From: CAVQJU01 sp963755195
Lineage (GTDB): Bacteria; Acidobacteriota; Vicinamibacteria; Vicinamibacterales; CAVVIG01
DNA: 64,000 bases
Assembly (NCBI GenBank): GCA_963755195.1
Contig: CAVWIZ010000001.1
Coordinates: 558,001 to 622,000, forward strand
Direction: 5' to 3'
Positions 28,284-36,234 of this stretch are shown in pieces. The position numbers and the translations under genes are program-made. Under the pieces are notes generated by a model. The model was given only the letters and a program-made list of their open reading frames with translations. It was not told where the DNA came from and ran no database searches. The stretch's first letter is position 1. Every line of letters begins with the position of its first letter.

Positions 28284-28454
28284 CGCTGACAATCAACCCA
28301 ATCCTGGGCTTGGTGAGCCAGGATTCTACGACCGTTTCCGCCTGCACGGAGCGGCTTCTTCTTTCTTCGGGTTTCTGCGTTCGAGTGGACGGATCCCGCC
28401 GTCGATTTGCGATAATGCCCCGTTCCCACAGGGGTTTCGATCGGAGGTGATGGT

Positions 28455-29282
28455 GTGAGAACCAGCTCGATCGTGGCAGTGCTGGTGACGGCGGCGCTGG
28501 GGTGTGTCGAGGCGCAATCGCTGAACTACCGCGACCCGAAGATTCCGCGCTCGGGAGACGGGCGGCCGAATCTGTCTGCGCCGGCGCCCCGGCTGGACGG
28601 AAAGCCCGACCTCTCCGGCTTGTGGCAGGCCGAGCGCACGCCTATAAGCGAGTTTGTACGCGTGCTGGGGCCCGGGTTGCCGGCCATCCAACCTGACATC
28701 GACGATGTCACCAAGCACGTGATCAACGTGCTCTGGGATGTGCCCCCCGGCGAGCAGCTGCTTCGGCCGGAGGCCGTCGCCTTCCTCGAGCAGCGGCGCA
28801 AGAGCGGCCGGGACTTCCAGACCGCCTACTGCAAGCCGAGCAGCCTCCCTGCCGTGATGTTGGTTCTGAACTTCAAAATGGTTCAGGCCCCTGGCGAGAT
28901 TGTGGTGCTCGCGGGCAACGGCGATCCTCCGCGCCAGATTTACATCGACGGGCGCAGCCTGCCTGGAGACTTAATCCCGAGCTGGATGGGGTCGTCCGTG
29001 GGACGCTGGCAAGGCGATACGCTGGTCGTCGAAACGACCGGCTTCAAGGAAGCGGCCTGGCTGGACAGCTTCGGACACCCGCGAAGCGGGGCCATGCACA
29101 TCACCGAGCGCTATCGTCGGCGTGACTTCGGCCATATGGACCTGGAGATGACCTTCGACGATCCGAAGTATTACACCCGGCCGTTCGGTTTCAAGACCAC
29201 GCTGACCCTGATCCCCGACAGCGACGTCCTCGAGTACGTCTGCACGGAGAATGAGAAAGATAGCGCCCACTTGCCCCGATAA
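28455..29282 (+). CDS. G-x-W-Q-G-D-x-L family secreted protein
   Basis: GTG start at 28455 with GGAGGT six bases upstream. 275 residues: short signal (SSIVAVLVTAALGCVEAQ), SLNYRDPKIPRSGDG, GKPDLSGLWQAER, MVQAPGEIVVLAGNGDPPRQ, IYIDGRSLPGD, SVGRWQGDTLVVETTGF, YRRRDFGHMDLEMTFDDPKY and a TENEKDSAH tail. It is intact and of the same subfamily as the genes at 13637 and 43435. Here Glu/Asp of the W-x-G-D motif is Gln, so that position is probably not catalytic. Upstream of a TIGR03435 gene by 66 bases, same strand. Confidence 0.75.
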   Translation: MRTSSIVAVLVTAALGCVEAQSLNYRDPKIPRSGDGRPNLSAPAPRLDGKPDLSGLWQAERTPISEFVRVLGPGLPAIQPDIDDVTKHVINVLWDVPPGEQLLRPEAVAFLEQRRKSGRDFQTAYCKPSSLPAVMLVLNFKMVQAPGEIVVLAGNGDPPRQIYIDGRSLPGDLIPSWMGSSVGRWQGDTLVVETTGFKEAAWLDSFGHPRSGAMHITERYRRRDFGHMDLEMTFDDPKYYTRPFGFKTTLTLIPDSDVLEYVCTENEKDSAHLPR

Positions 29283-29348
29283 CGATCTGAGCACCCGCCA
29301 ACCAAGACGGGCCGGCGGGAGTCTACAACCTGGCAGGAGCCTGTCCGG

Positions 29349-30308
29349 ATGAAGAAAACCCGTCGCGTCGCCGCGGTCGCCGTCACGTTCGCCCTGGCCA
29401 TCGCCCGGCTGTCGTCGCAGACGACGACGCAGAAGCCGTCGTTCGACGTGATTTCCATCAAGCCCAGCCCGCCCATCGGGAACGGCCCGTTCCGCGTCGG
29501 AGGGGGAGCGCAGGGTGACCGGTACACGGTGAACAGCGCCACGCTGCGGATGCTGCTGCAAACGGCGTATCAGCGGGCAGGCAACACCCCGCTCACAGGG
29601 CGATTGGAGATTATCGGCGGGCCCGGCTGGATGGACTCGGATCGCTACGACGTTCAGGCGAAGGCCGACTGCAGCGGGGGCAGGATTCCTCGGGGGACGC
29701 TGCAACTCATGGTGCAGTCGCTGCTGGAGGATCGCTTCCAGCTGAAGGCGCATCTGGAAACGCGCGAGCTTTCGATCTACAACCTCGTGACGGCGAAGGA
29801 CGGTCCGAAGATCAAGCCATCGGCCGATCAGACCGCACCCACCCTTATTGACACGCTGCCGGCGCCATGCGAGCCAGCATCGACGGCCCCGCCGCCGCAG
29901 TGGAGTCCAGGCGGCCCGCTTCCTCGAGGCGCCCTCATGATGACGATGGGGACGAACGGCATGACGCTGCGGGCGACGGCGACTCGTCTTGCCACACTGG
30001 TCGGCCTGCTCCAGCAGCAGTTGGGCCGCACGATTGTCGATAAAACGGGCCTCGAAGGCCTGTTCGATTTCGAAATGACGTTCAGTCCGGAAGGTCTCGG
30101 GTCGCCGTTCGACCGGGGATTGCCTCTCCCTCGACAGATCCCGCCCGTCGGTGGCCCAACAGGAGCGGCGTCCGATCCCGCCACCGCGCCTGACCCTGTG
30201 GCGTCGCTCTTCACGGCCATCCAGGAACTCGGGCTGAAGCTGGAGCCGGCAAAAGGACCTGTCGAAGTGCTCGTCGTCGACTCCGTGGAAAAGCCGACGG
30301 AGAATTGA
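29349..30308 (+). CDS. TIGR03435 family protein, intact
   Basis: 319 residues. Signal: MKKTRRVAAVAVTFALAIAR, cleavage near LSSQ. Family order is complete: SFDVISIKPSPP, YTVNSATLRMLLQTAYQ, IIGGPGWMDSDRYDVQAKAD, LLEDRFQLKAHLETRELSIY, TLVGLLQQQLGRTIVDKTGL, FDFEMTFSPEG, a Pro-rich linker and FTAIQELGLKLEPAKGPVEV with VEKPTEN. Family members are exported and strongly expanded in soil acidobacteria; the function is not established. Convergent with the cyclase-family gene (9 bases between stops). Confidence 0.9.
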   Translation: MKKTRRVAAVAVTFALAIARLSSQTTTQKPSFDVISIKPSPPIGNGPFRVGGGAQGDRYTVNSATLRMLLQTAYQRAGNTPLTGRLEIIGGPGWMDSDRYDVQAKADCSGGRIPRGTLQLMVQSLLEDRFQLKAHLETRELSIYNLVTAKDGPKIKPSADQTAPTLIDTLPAPCEPASTAPPPQWSPGGPLPRGALMMTMGTNGMTLRATATRLATLVGLLQQQLGRTIVDKTGLEGLFDFEMTFSPEGLGSPFDRGLPLPRQIPPVGGPTGAASDPATAPDPVASLFTAIQELGLKLEPAKGPVEVLVVDSVEKPTEN

Positions 30309-30317
30309 AACCGGGAC

Positions 30318-31256
30318 TTACCGTATCGCGAGAGGGTTGCCTGGCGATCCCGTCGCGCCTTTGAGCTTCAGCGGCGCCCAGAAGAAGGCGAACTCGTACG
30401 CGTTGTCGCGGGCGAGCTCCTCGGTCACCAGGTTCTCGAAGATGTAGATGCCGTTGCGCGGTAGGAACAGCTGGTGCACGGGGAAACCGAGCGTCGAATC
30501 GGGGTTCGGGGCGACTTCGACCGACCACGTGTCCGCGCCGACCATGACGACCTCCTCGCCGACGAGGAACTGCGCGGCGCCGAGGCCTATCCCAGGCGCG
30601 TTGGCGGTGAACCTGGCATTGTCCTTCATCCACAACGATCCCCATCCGGTGTGGAGCAGGACGATATCGCCGGACCGGATCGCCATCGACTGCCGCTTCA
30701 GCGCGCCCTGCAGGTCGGCGGCGGTGATCTCGTAGCCGCCGGCGAGCATCGGTACGCCCTTGAAGGCCGCAACGTCGATCAGCACCCCGCGCGTGGTCAG
30801 CGCGCCGACGTGTTCGACGCCGAGCTTCGTCATCCCCTCGGCCTTGGCGAATTCGTGGCGGTTGTGCCCGTTGTAGAACAGATCGCCGATGCCGACGTGA
30901 CTCAGGCTGTCGAACTGCGTGCCGACCTGGCCCAGCTCGCCGCTGATGATCTCGTCGTGGTACATCATCAGGTTCGACCCGTTGGGGCCGAACGCACCCG
31001 GAATCCGCAGGCTGAAGTGTCGCGTCCCGAACATCGGCATCCCCGACTCGTAAGCGCGTCCGAGCTGGTAGACCGTGCCGCGCGTGATCAGGTTCTTCGC
31101 CTCGAGGACCTTGGCCGGCGTAATACGGTTGGCGGCCCCCCGCTCGTCAGCAGCGCCCCATCGCGATGGATACCAGGTGGTCGTCTGCGCGTAGGTGTGG
31201 CCGGCGAGTAGTGCGGCGGCGGCTGTCGCCGCCGCGAGCCAGAGCGTCTTCTTCAT
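30318..31256 (-). CDS. Exported cyclase-family (kynurenine formamidase-like) hydrolase
   Basis: The start at 31256 gives MKKTLWLAAATAAAALLAGH, a signal peptide. About 312 residues. Cyclase-family marks: RITPAKVLEAKNLITRGTVY, GTQFDSLSHVGIGDLFYNGH (the metal-binding loop, canonical HxGTHxDxxxH, here with Gln for the second His), TRGVLIDVAAFKG, ADLQGALKRQSMAIRSGDIV, LLHTGWG and PVHQLFLPRNGIYIFENLV. The fold is that of kynurenine formamidase and related lactone or amide hydrolases. It is the last gene of a minus-strand run with cupins and NTF2-like proteins, suggesting breakdown or modification of a small cyclic compound. A 43-bp tandem repeat lies just upstream. Confidence 0.85.
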   Translation of the reverse strand: MKKTLWLAAATAAAALLAGHTYAQTTTWYPSRWGAADERGAANRITPAKVLEAKNLITRGTVYQLGRAYESGMPMFGTRHFSLRIPGAFGPNGSNLMMYHDEIISGELGQVGTQFDSLSHVGIGDLFYNGHNRHEFAKAEGMTKLGVEHVGALTTRGVLIDVAAFKGVPMLAGGYEITAADLQGALKRQSMAIRSGDIVLLHTGWGSLWMKDNARFTANAPGIGLGAAQFLVGEEVVMVGADTWSVEVAPNPDSTLGFPVHQLFLPRNGIYIFENLVTEELARDNAYEFAFFWAPLKLKGATGSPGNPLAIR

Positions 31257-31270
31257 CGTTCCTGTCTCCC

Positions 31271-31370
31271 TAGCGCGAAGGTGGGACTTGTCCACCGTAG
31301 CGCTGGTCCACCATAGCGCGAAGGTGGGACTTGTCCGCCGTAGCGCTGGTCCACCATAGCGCGAAGGTGG
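31271..31370. repeat. 43-bp tandem repeat, 2.3 copies
   Basis: Units begin at 31271, 31314 and 31357 with TAGCGCGAAGGTGGGACTTG; the first two differ by one base (CCACC versus CCGCC) and the third is cut after 14 bases. It fills the whole gap between the NTF2-like gene stop (31372) and the cyclase gene start (31256). Confidence 0.92.
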
Positions 31371-31371
31371 A

Positions 31372-31896
31372 TCAGCGTGCGGCGGGCGCAGCGGGCGGCG
31401 CAATCGTGGCCGGATCCCAGTGCTCGTCGGCCTTGCCGTTGACGAACCGCCAGGTGTCGAACCACGTCGTGTAGTACTCCTTGCCGGGCGTCCGCGGATC
31501 CGGATACTTGCGCGGCATCATCACCGTGACGTAGTCGTCGTCGGCGGTCACGGCGACGACTTCCGTGGTCAGCTTGTCGCACTTGTCGGTGCGCTTGACC
31601 TTCAGCACCTGTGTGAAAAAGGCGACGACGCCAGTGAGCCCGGACGCCGCGTTCGGGTTGTGCTGGTGATAGGCCTGGGTCAGCCACTCGCCGGCACGGT
31701 CCCACTGTCCACACTGCAGCAGCTCGCGCATGATATGCAGCGCCGCCTGCTTGTTCCGGTTGAGCGCCGGATCAGAATCCTTGAACAAAGACTCGGGATC
31801 CTTCACGCCGACCACCGGCTCCTGGGCACGAAGCGCGGAGCCGCCTGGCAAGAACGACACGAGCACACCGACCAACACAAACGTTCGCATTCTCAT
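31372..31896 (-). CDS. Exported NTF2/SnoaL-like protein
   Basis: The start at 31896 gives MRMRTFVLVGVLVSFLPGGS, a signal peptide. About 174 residues. One NTF2-like domain from residue 45: NKQAALHIMRELLQCGQWDR, YHQHNPNAASGLTGVVAFFT, VVAVTADDDYVTVMMPRKYP, YYTTWFDTWRFVNGKADEHW, DPATIAP. The ending 'F.V.NGKxxEHWD' is the common SnoaL-like polyketide-cyclase/dehydratase pattern. Substrate unknown. It follows the three-domain NTF2 gene on the same strand by 58 bases. Confidence 0.85.
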   Translation of the reverse strand: MRMRTFVLVGVLVSFLPGGSALRAQEPVVGVKDPESLFKDSDPALNRNKQAALHIMRELLQCGQWDRAGEWLTQAYHQHNPNAASGLTGVVAFFTQVLKVKRTDKCDKLTTEVVAVTADDDYVTVMMPRKYPDPRTPGKEYYTTWFDTWRFVNGKADEHWDPATIAPPAAPAAR

Positions 31897-31954
31897 TTGA
31901 TTCCTCATCACAGCAAGAGAAGCCACATGCGCACGTCATCGAGCGCACGGTGGA

Positions 31955-33874
31955 TTATGGTAGCAGCACTGGCGGCACCCGGCCCGACACCGGGTTCCTG
32001 TAATGGAACGGCACGGCCCGCGCCGCCGCGGCAGGCGTCTTGACGCGGACCCAGCCGCCGCGCGACGGCGCGGTCCAGAGGCGGTCGAACTTCATACCCG
32101 ACAGCTTCCAGGTGCCGTCATCGTTCACGGACGTGTTTTCGTAGATCCCGGACGTCCAGGATCCCTCGCCTCCCGCCGGACCGCCCAGCTGAAACAGCCG
32201 CGCACGAATCTTCGCGCTTCGCGCGTCCGCCGAGACGTGAATGACCGGCTGCACGATCTGGTGGAGCGCAAGGACGTCCGGTGTCTTGTCCCACGCGGCC
32301 TTGTCGAGGGAGTAGCCGTGGGCCGTGATCACGTTTTCGGACGCGTGGTAGGCCTTGCTGCGCTCCACCGAGCGTTCCGTCGCCGCGAGTAGCGACGCAA
32401 GCGCGGCGGAAGTTTTCACAGGAACCGGCTTGACGGGCGTCGCCGCCCTGTCCGCCGGAGCCCTGGCGGAGGCGGATTTCATTCCCTCCGGGTACTGCGG
32501 CGGGCGGCCTGTCACCGGGTGATCGAAGTGGAACGGCGCAATGTGAAAGCGGGGATAGATCTCGTACGTCTCTGAGGGCGGCCGGTCGGGAGGGAACTCG
32601 CGGCTTGGTCCAGGCGCGGGTTGCGCGTCCTTCGCCCAACCTTTTTCGGCATCCACGATGAAGCGCGGGTAGACGTGCATGGCCTTGAACTTCCAGACGC
32701 CGTTCTGCTTCACGAGCTCGTTCTCGTAGATCGACTGACTCCACAGCGCGCGACTTGCCGCGCCGAAGCCGTCAGGCGAAGGGGGGCCCCCGGTCGTCCC
32801 TGTCATGCCGAGTTCGGTGCCTCGCACGCGTGCAGAGCTTGCCGCGCCGAAGCCGTCAGGCGAAGGCGGAGGCAGCACGGTCACGATGGTCTGCAGGTGG
32901 ATGTGATCGGTGATCTCGCCTTCGGCGAGTCCCGCAGGCCCAAGGGCGTTCAGCCCGCGCCGGATGCTCGTCCGCCCTGCGTAGACGCCCGAGCGGCCCA
33001 GCTCCATCGTGCCGTCCGTCGCGAACAGCTCCGCAACGTCGTCCCACATCTTCCGATCGACGTAGTAGCCGTACGCGTGCTGGAGATTCGTGACCTCGAT
33101 CTCGTCGCTCAGCCGCTGCGCACGCGCGGTGAGATCCGCCATTCGCCTCGCGAGCGTGGCGAGCGTCTGTGGCCCCGTGGGTGACGTGGCGGGCGCACGC
33201 TCTGGCAGATCGAGGATCGGTTTGCCGACGCGCGACGGGTCGAAATGGAATGTTGTCGGATCGTTCGTTGCCTTCCAGCCGGGATCCTCATAGCGGCCCG
33301 AGTACTGCGGGAGGTAGCGGACCTCCTTGAACTTCCAGACACCGTTCTCGCGCACGTACTGGTTCTCGTAGACGCCACCCGCCCACGAAGCAGATGCCGC
33401 GGAGGTTCCGTATCCGCCGCCCAGCATCGCCATGATGTGCCAGCGGCCCTTCCCCGACTGGCCGTCGTCGGCGAGCGTCACGACCGGCTGCATCGAGATG
33501 TGCGGGTAGATGCGTCCGTCGGCGAGGCCGAGACGCCCACCTCCGACATCCTTCAGGAAGAGCGAGCGAATGCCTTCGCGGTTGAGCGCGCCCTGCGTGT
33601 AGTGACCGATGCCGGTGTCGGCGAAGAGATCCGCGAAGTCGTGCCACAGACCCAGCTCTGCGTAATGGCCGTAGGCGTGCTGGAGGCGCTTGATCGCCGA
33701 GACCGCTTCGACGCGCTCGACGAGCGCCTCGAGCCGATCGACGCGTCCCGTCTCCGCTGAAAGCTCCGGCGAGTCAAGTCGCTGCAGCGCGGACAGATCG
33801 CCTCCGGCGCCTGCCTTGAGCGAAGTCGCAGCGGTCAGCAGGGTCAGCACCGCGAGCGTACGGCGCACGATCAT
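31955..33874 (-). CDS. Exported protein with three NTF2/SnoaL-like domains
   Basis: 639 residues, signal MIVRRTLAVLTLLTAATSLK. Domains at about 55-195 (VSAIKRLQHAYGHYAELGLW and YENQYVRENGVWKFKEVRYL), 240-400 (NLQHAYGYYVDRKMWDDVAE and YENELVKQNGVWKFKAMHVY) and 470-615 (SENVITAHGYSLDKAAWDKT and YENTSVNDDGTWKLSGMKFD). Each repeats the helix-strand-YEN-GxWK pattern of SnoaL_4-like proteins, so the gene arose by internal triplication. Linkers carry inserted repeats: a 29-bp unit occurs twice in domain 2 (32754-32782, 32838-32866) and a small palindromic segment lies near 32448-32476. Its ATG overlaps the cupin stop (ATGA). Function unknown; possibly an epimerase or dehydratase scaffold. Confidence 0.82.
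   Translation of the reverse strand: MIVRRTLAVLTLLTAATSLKAGAGGDLSALQRLDSPELSAETGRVDRLEALVERVEAVSAIKRLQHAYGHYAELGLWHDFADLFADTGIGHYTQGALNREGIRSLFLKDVGGGRLGLADGRIYPHISMQPVVTLADDGQSGKGRWHIMAMLGGGYGTSAASASWAGGVYENQYVRENGVWKFKEVRYLPQYSGRYEDPGWKATNDPTTFHFDPSRVGKPILDLPERAPATSPTGPQTLATLARRMADLTARAQRLSDEIEVTNLQHAYGYYVDRKMWDDVAELFATDGTMELGRSGVYAGRTSIRRGLNALGPAGLAEGEITDHIHLQTIVTVLPPPSPDGFGAASSARVRGTELGMTGTTGGPPSPDGFGAASRALWSQSIYENELVKQNGVWKFKAMHVYPRFIVDAEKGWAKDAQPAPGPSREFPPDRPPSETYEIYPRFHIAPFHFDHPVTGRPPQYPEGMKSASARAPADRAATPVKPVPVKTSAALASLLAATERSVERSKAYHASENVITAHGYSLDKAAWDKTPDVLALHQIVQPVIHVSADARSAKIRARLFQLGGPAGGEGSWTSGIYENTSVNDDGTWKLSGMKFDRLWTAPSRGGWVRVKTPAAAARAVPFHYRNPVSGRVPPVLLP
32448..32476. repeat. 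TCCGCC...GGCGGA repeat inserted in a linker
   Basis: TCCGCCGGAGCCCTGGCGGA forms a short inverted repeat (TCCGCC/GGCGGA arms) in the domain 2-3 linker of the triple NTF2 protein. In the family the linker has no fixed sequence, consistent with an inserted element. Confidence 0.5.
32754..32866. repeat. Directly repeated 29-bp element inside coding sequence
   Basis: The 29 bases starting CTTGCCGCGCCGAAGCCGTC occur at 32754-32782 and again at 32838-32866, in the same phase, encoding SPDGFGAAS twice in the triple NTF2 protein, where the other two domains have nothing comparable. Confidence 0.9.
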
Positions 33875-34431
33875 CGAGACCGTCCGAACAGCTCGCCGCC
33901 GTCGATGACGGTGGCCTTGGTCGGGCCGTAGCCGCTGATCGCCACCCAGGTGTCCTCGTCCAGCGCGCCGTCGTAGTGCGGGCCGCCCTTGGGATGCCGC
34001 ATGAAGTCGCCTGGCTTCAGCGGGACGTCTCTTTCGGCCGGAAGACCTCGCCCTCGTCGGTGTGCCAGGTGCCTCGCAGCACGATGCACGTAGCGCTCGT
34101 CCGGGTGATAGTGCGGACGGCTCATGACGCCCGCGGGGAAATGGTTGATCGTGAGGTAGTAGCCCGGCTTCGAGGGATCGCCCTCGACCACCGCCGTCTC
34201 GACGCCGAGCGTGTTGCCTTCAGTGGGCCGCCACGTCAGCTTGTCGAACTGGACGCGCACGAACGGCCGTTCGGGAAATCCAGTCGGCAGCGTCACCGTT
34301 CCAGCCGGGGCCGCGTCGGGTGCGGCCGCGGCAGCGGGCGCAACGCTTTCCGCGGGGGCCGGCGCCGGCGCGCCGCCGCAGCCAACCAGCGACAGGCCCC
34401 ACAGCAACCCGGCCGCAAGTGACACTCTCAT
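33871..34431 (-). CDS. Cupin-domain lipoprotein, probable compensated frameshifts
   Basis: 186 residues. Signal MRVSLAAGLLWGLSLVGCGG with a lipobox Cys at residue 18, then an Ala/Pro linker. A single cupin domain covers residues 75-180: YLTINHFPAGVMSRPHYHPD (metal ligands HYH) and LKPGDFMRHPKGGPHYDGAL. Between them, the stretch ERYVHRAARHLAHRRGRG is not cupin-like. A neighbouring frame there gives IVLRGTWHTDEGEVFR, the expected strand, so two opposite single-base errors probably flank it. ChrR-type cupins of this kind bind a metal and may be enzymatic. Between the bicupin gene (9 bases) and the triple NTF2 gene (ATGA overlap), so an operon. Confidence 0.75.
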   Translation of the reverse strand: MRVSLAAGLLWGLSLVGCGGAPAPAPAESVAPAAAAAPDAAPAGTVTLPTGFPERPFVRVQFDKLTWRPTEGNTLGVETAVVEGDPSKPGYYLTINHFPAGVMSRPHYHPDERYVHRAARHLAHRRGRGLPAERDVPLKPGDFMRHPKGGPHYDGALDEDTWVAISGYGPTKATVIDGGELFGRSR

Positions 34432-34440
34432 GAGAATCCT

Positions 34441-35409
34441 TCAGTCCTGCTCGAACATGTGCGCCTGATACGGGAAGCCGTTCATGGCCAGGCGGCACGA
34501 GCGCAGCCCCTCCTGCCCGCCAAAACTCGCCAGGTGCCACGTCTGGCGCGGGACGTACACGACGTCGCCCTCCTCGGCTTCGAACTCTGGCAGCCCCTCG
34601 ATGTTGTAGCGAATCTTGCCGAGCATGATCAGCCAGAACTCGCCACCCTCCTCGTGATAGTGGCCCTTGTTGCCCGGCTGCGGCGTCTGGTACCGCCCCA
34701 TGATGATGTTCGCGAAGCTGCGATCGTCGGTGACGAACGCCCCACCGCGCTCCTCGCCGGCCACCACTTTGTCGAAGTCCACGACCGGCCGGTTCTGTGG
34801 GTCGAGCACGCCTCGCCCGCCCGTCACGCGTGTCGGGACGTACTCGAAGCCCGGCACCGGTACCGGTTTCTCGTCCATCGGATACAGCTTGCGCGCGCGG
34901 GTCACGTTCACTTCGAAGCGGAGCGCGGGCTCGGTGCCGACGTTCTCGATCTGATAGAACGTGCGATACGGCACCTGCACCATGACGCCCTTGGTGGCGA
35001 CGACCGGCTCGCGGCCCTCAACGGTGAAGCGCAGCGTGCCCGACTGCACGATCCACCACTCACGGGTGTCGCCGTTCATGCGCCGGGGCGTCTTGCGGCC
35101 GGGCCCCATCGAGATCCACTGCGCGAACAGGCTTTCGTCGTCCACGATGGTCTCGGCCCAATCGGCCTGGTCCTTGTGCCGCGCCAGCACGTCGCGAAGC
35201 TTCGTATGCGGCCGGTGCACGCCTGTCCACCCGGCCGACTTCGCCTTGGGCGACAGGACCAGCAGCGGGGGCTCCTGCACCGCCGGAGGCCTCGCCGCGG
35301 CGCCGGTCGGGGTCTGCCCGGTCGACTGCGTGCCTGCGGCGGCGACGAGGATGGCCAGTGCCATGGCCACACGCCGACAACTCGTGAACCGCAGTTCCCA
35401 TCGATTCAT
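34441..35409 (-). CDS. Exported bicupin protein
   Basis: The start at 35409 (MNRWELRFTSCRRVAMALAI) gives a signal peptide ahead of TGQTP; five further residues are possible from 35424. About 322 residues with two cupin domains. The first has REWWIVQSGTLRFTVEG and MVQVPYRTFYQIENVG (few His). The second has NKGHYHEEGGEFWLIMLGKI and VVYVPRQTWHLASFGG, including HYHEEGGE, a complete His/His/Glu metal site with a later His. The domain arrangement recalls gentisate/quercetin dioxygenase-like bicupins with only one active site. First gene of a minus-strand operon. Substrate unknown. Confidence 0.85.
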   Translation of the reverse strand: MNRWELRFTSCRRVAMALAILVAAAGTQSTGQTPTGAAARPPAVQEPPLLVLSPKAKSAGWTGVHRPHTKLRDVLARHKDQADWAETIVDDESLFAQWISMGPGRKTPRRMNGDTREWWIVQSGTLRFTVEGREPVVATKGVMVQVPYRTFYQIENVGTEPALRFEVNVTRARKLYPMDEKPVPVPGFEYVPTRVTGGRGVLDPQNRPVVDFDKVVAGEERGGAFVTDDRSFANIIMGRYQTPQPGNKGHYHEEGGEFWLIMLGKIRYNIEGLPEFEAEEGDVVYVPRQTWHLASFGGQEGLRSCRLAMNGFPYQAHMFEQD

Positions 35410-35428
35410 ATCGTTCTCCTGCAAATCG

Positions 35429-36148
35429 CTACTCCGCCAGGATTCTGAGATCGCCGATTGCGTGTTGCACGGTTAGATCGATCGTGACGGGTGACGCCTC
35501 CGCGTGCGCGTTGATCCAGCGCCCATCGCGCTTCTCGAGGCCGCTGACGTTGGTGTCGCCAATCAGACCGGACGTCCTTACCGAAATGCCTACGCCGACC
35601 GGCAGGTGAATCGTGGTGTCGCCCGCGCCTGCCTGCACGGTCACTGTGTAGCTTTTGGCCGGCGTGCCGCGCACGTCCAGGTCAAGGTCGCCGGCGCCGA
35701 GGTGAACCGCCAAACCTTGCAGATTGAGGCGTCCAAGCATCAGCTTCGCGTCACCGGCGCTCAGCCTGACGTCAAGATCGACCGGCGTCGTCTCGTCGAG
35801 GCTCAGGCGCCAGTTGTTCTCGTGGCTGCCAGACGCCGAACCCTGATGCACAGTGAGCGTGCCCGCCCCCGCACCCGTCATGTACGTCATGGCCGGCTTC
35901 AAGGCAGGGATGTTGAAAGCAAAGTCGCCCTCGAAGAGCACCGTCGCCCCCGACTTCATCTCCAACTCACCGGCGCTCATGTCGATCTCGACACGCGCGC
36001 GAGTCGCCGCGCCACGTTCGACGGTGTGGTGTTCGCGCACGACGGGACCGGCAGGGCCACCCCTGCCGCCGCACGCCATCATCCATAAGGCCGCGGCGGC
36101 CACCGCCGCGCCTGCCGTCGTCAATCTCAGCATTGATTGAAGCCGCAT
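35429..36148 (-). CDS. Toast-rack (DUF4097-like) lipoprotein
   Basis: ATG at 36148. About 239 residues: signal MRLQSMLRLTTAGAAVAAAA with lipobox LWMMACGG, then repeating beta-helix-like strands: TRARVEIDMSAGELEMKSGA, LSLDETTPVDLDVRLSAGDA, HLGAGDLDLDVRGTP, VQAGAGDTTIHLPVGVGISV. The GAGD repeats are characteristic of the toast-rack / DUF4097 adhesin-like fold found in LiaF-type envelope proteins. Probably anchored in the periplasm or outer membrane; role unknown, maybe envelope-stress sensing. Downstream of the sugar dehydrogenase gene by 86 bases. Confidence 0.75.
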   Translation of the reverse strand: MRLQSMLRLTTAGAAVAAAALWMMACGGRGGPAGPVVREHHTVERGAATRARVEIDMSAGELEMKSGATVLFEGDFAFNIPALKPAMTYMTGAGAGTLTVHQGSASGSHENNWRLSLDETTPVDLDVRLSAGDAKLMLGRLNLQGLAVHLGAGDLDLDVRGTPAKSYTVTVQAGAGDTTIHLPVGVGISVRTSGLIGDTNVSGLEKRDGRWINAHAEASPVTIDLTVQHAIGDLRILAE

Positions 36149-36234
36149 GAACACCCCATCGAGCAGCCGATGATCATGCCGGCGGCCTGGGCGGGATTCT
36201 AGCGCAGAGCAGGCCGTGCCCGATCTGGCGCGTG

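Noticed and set aside
31271..31370. Possible CRISPR array
   Set aside because: Units are directly joined with no spacers and there is no cas gene.
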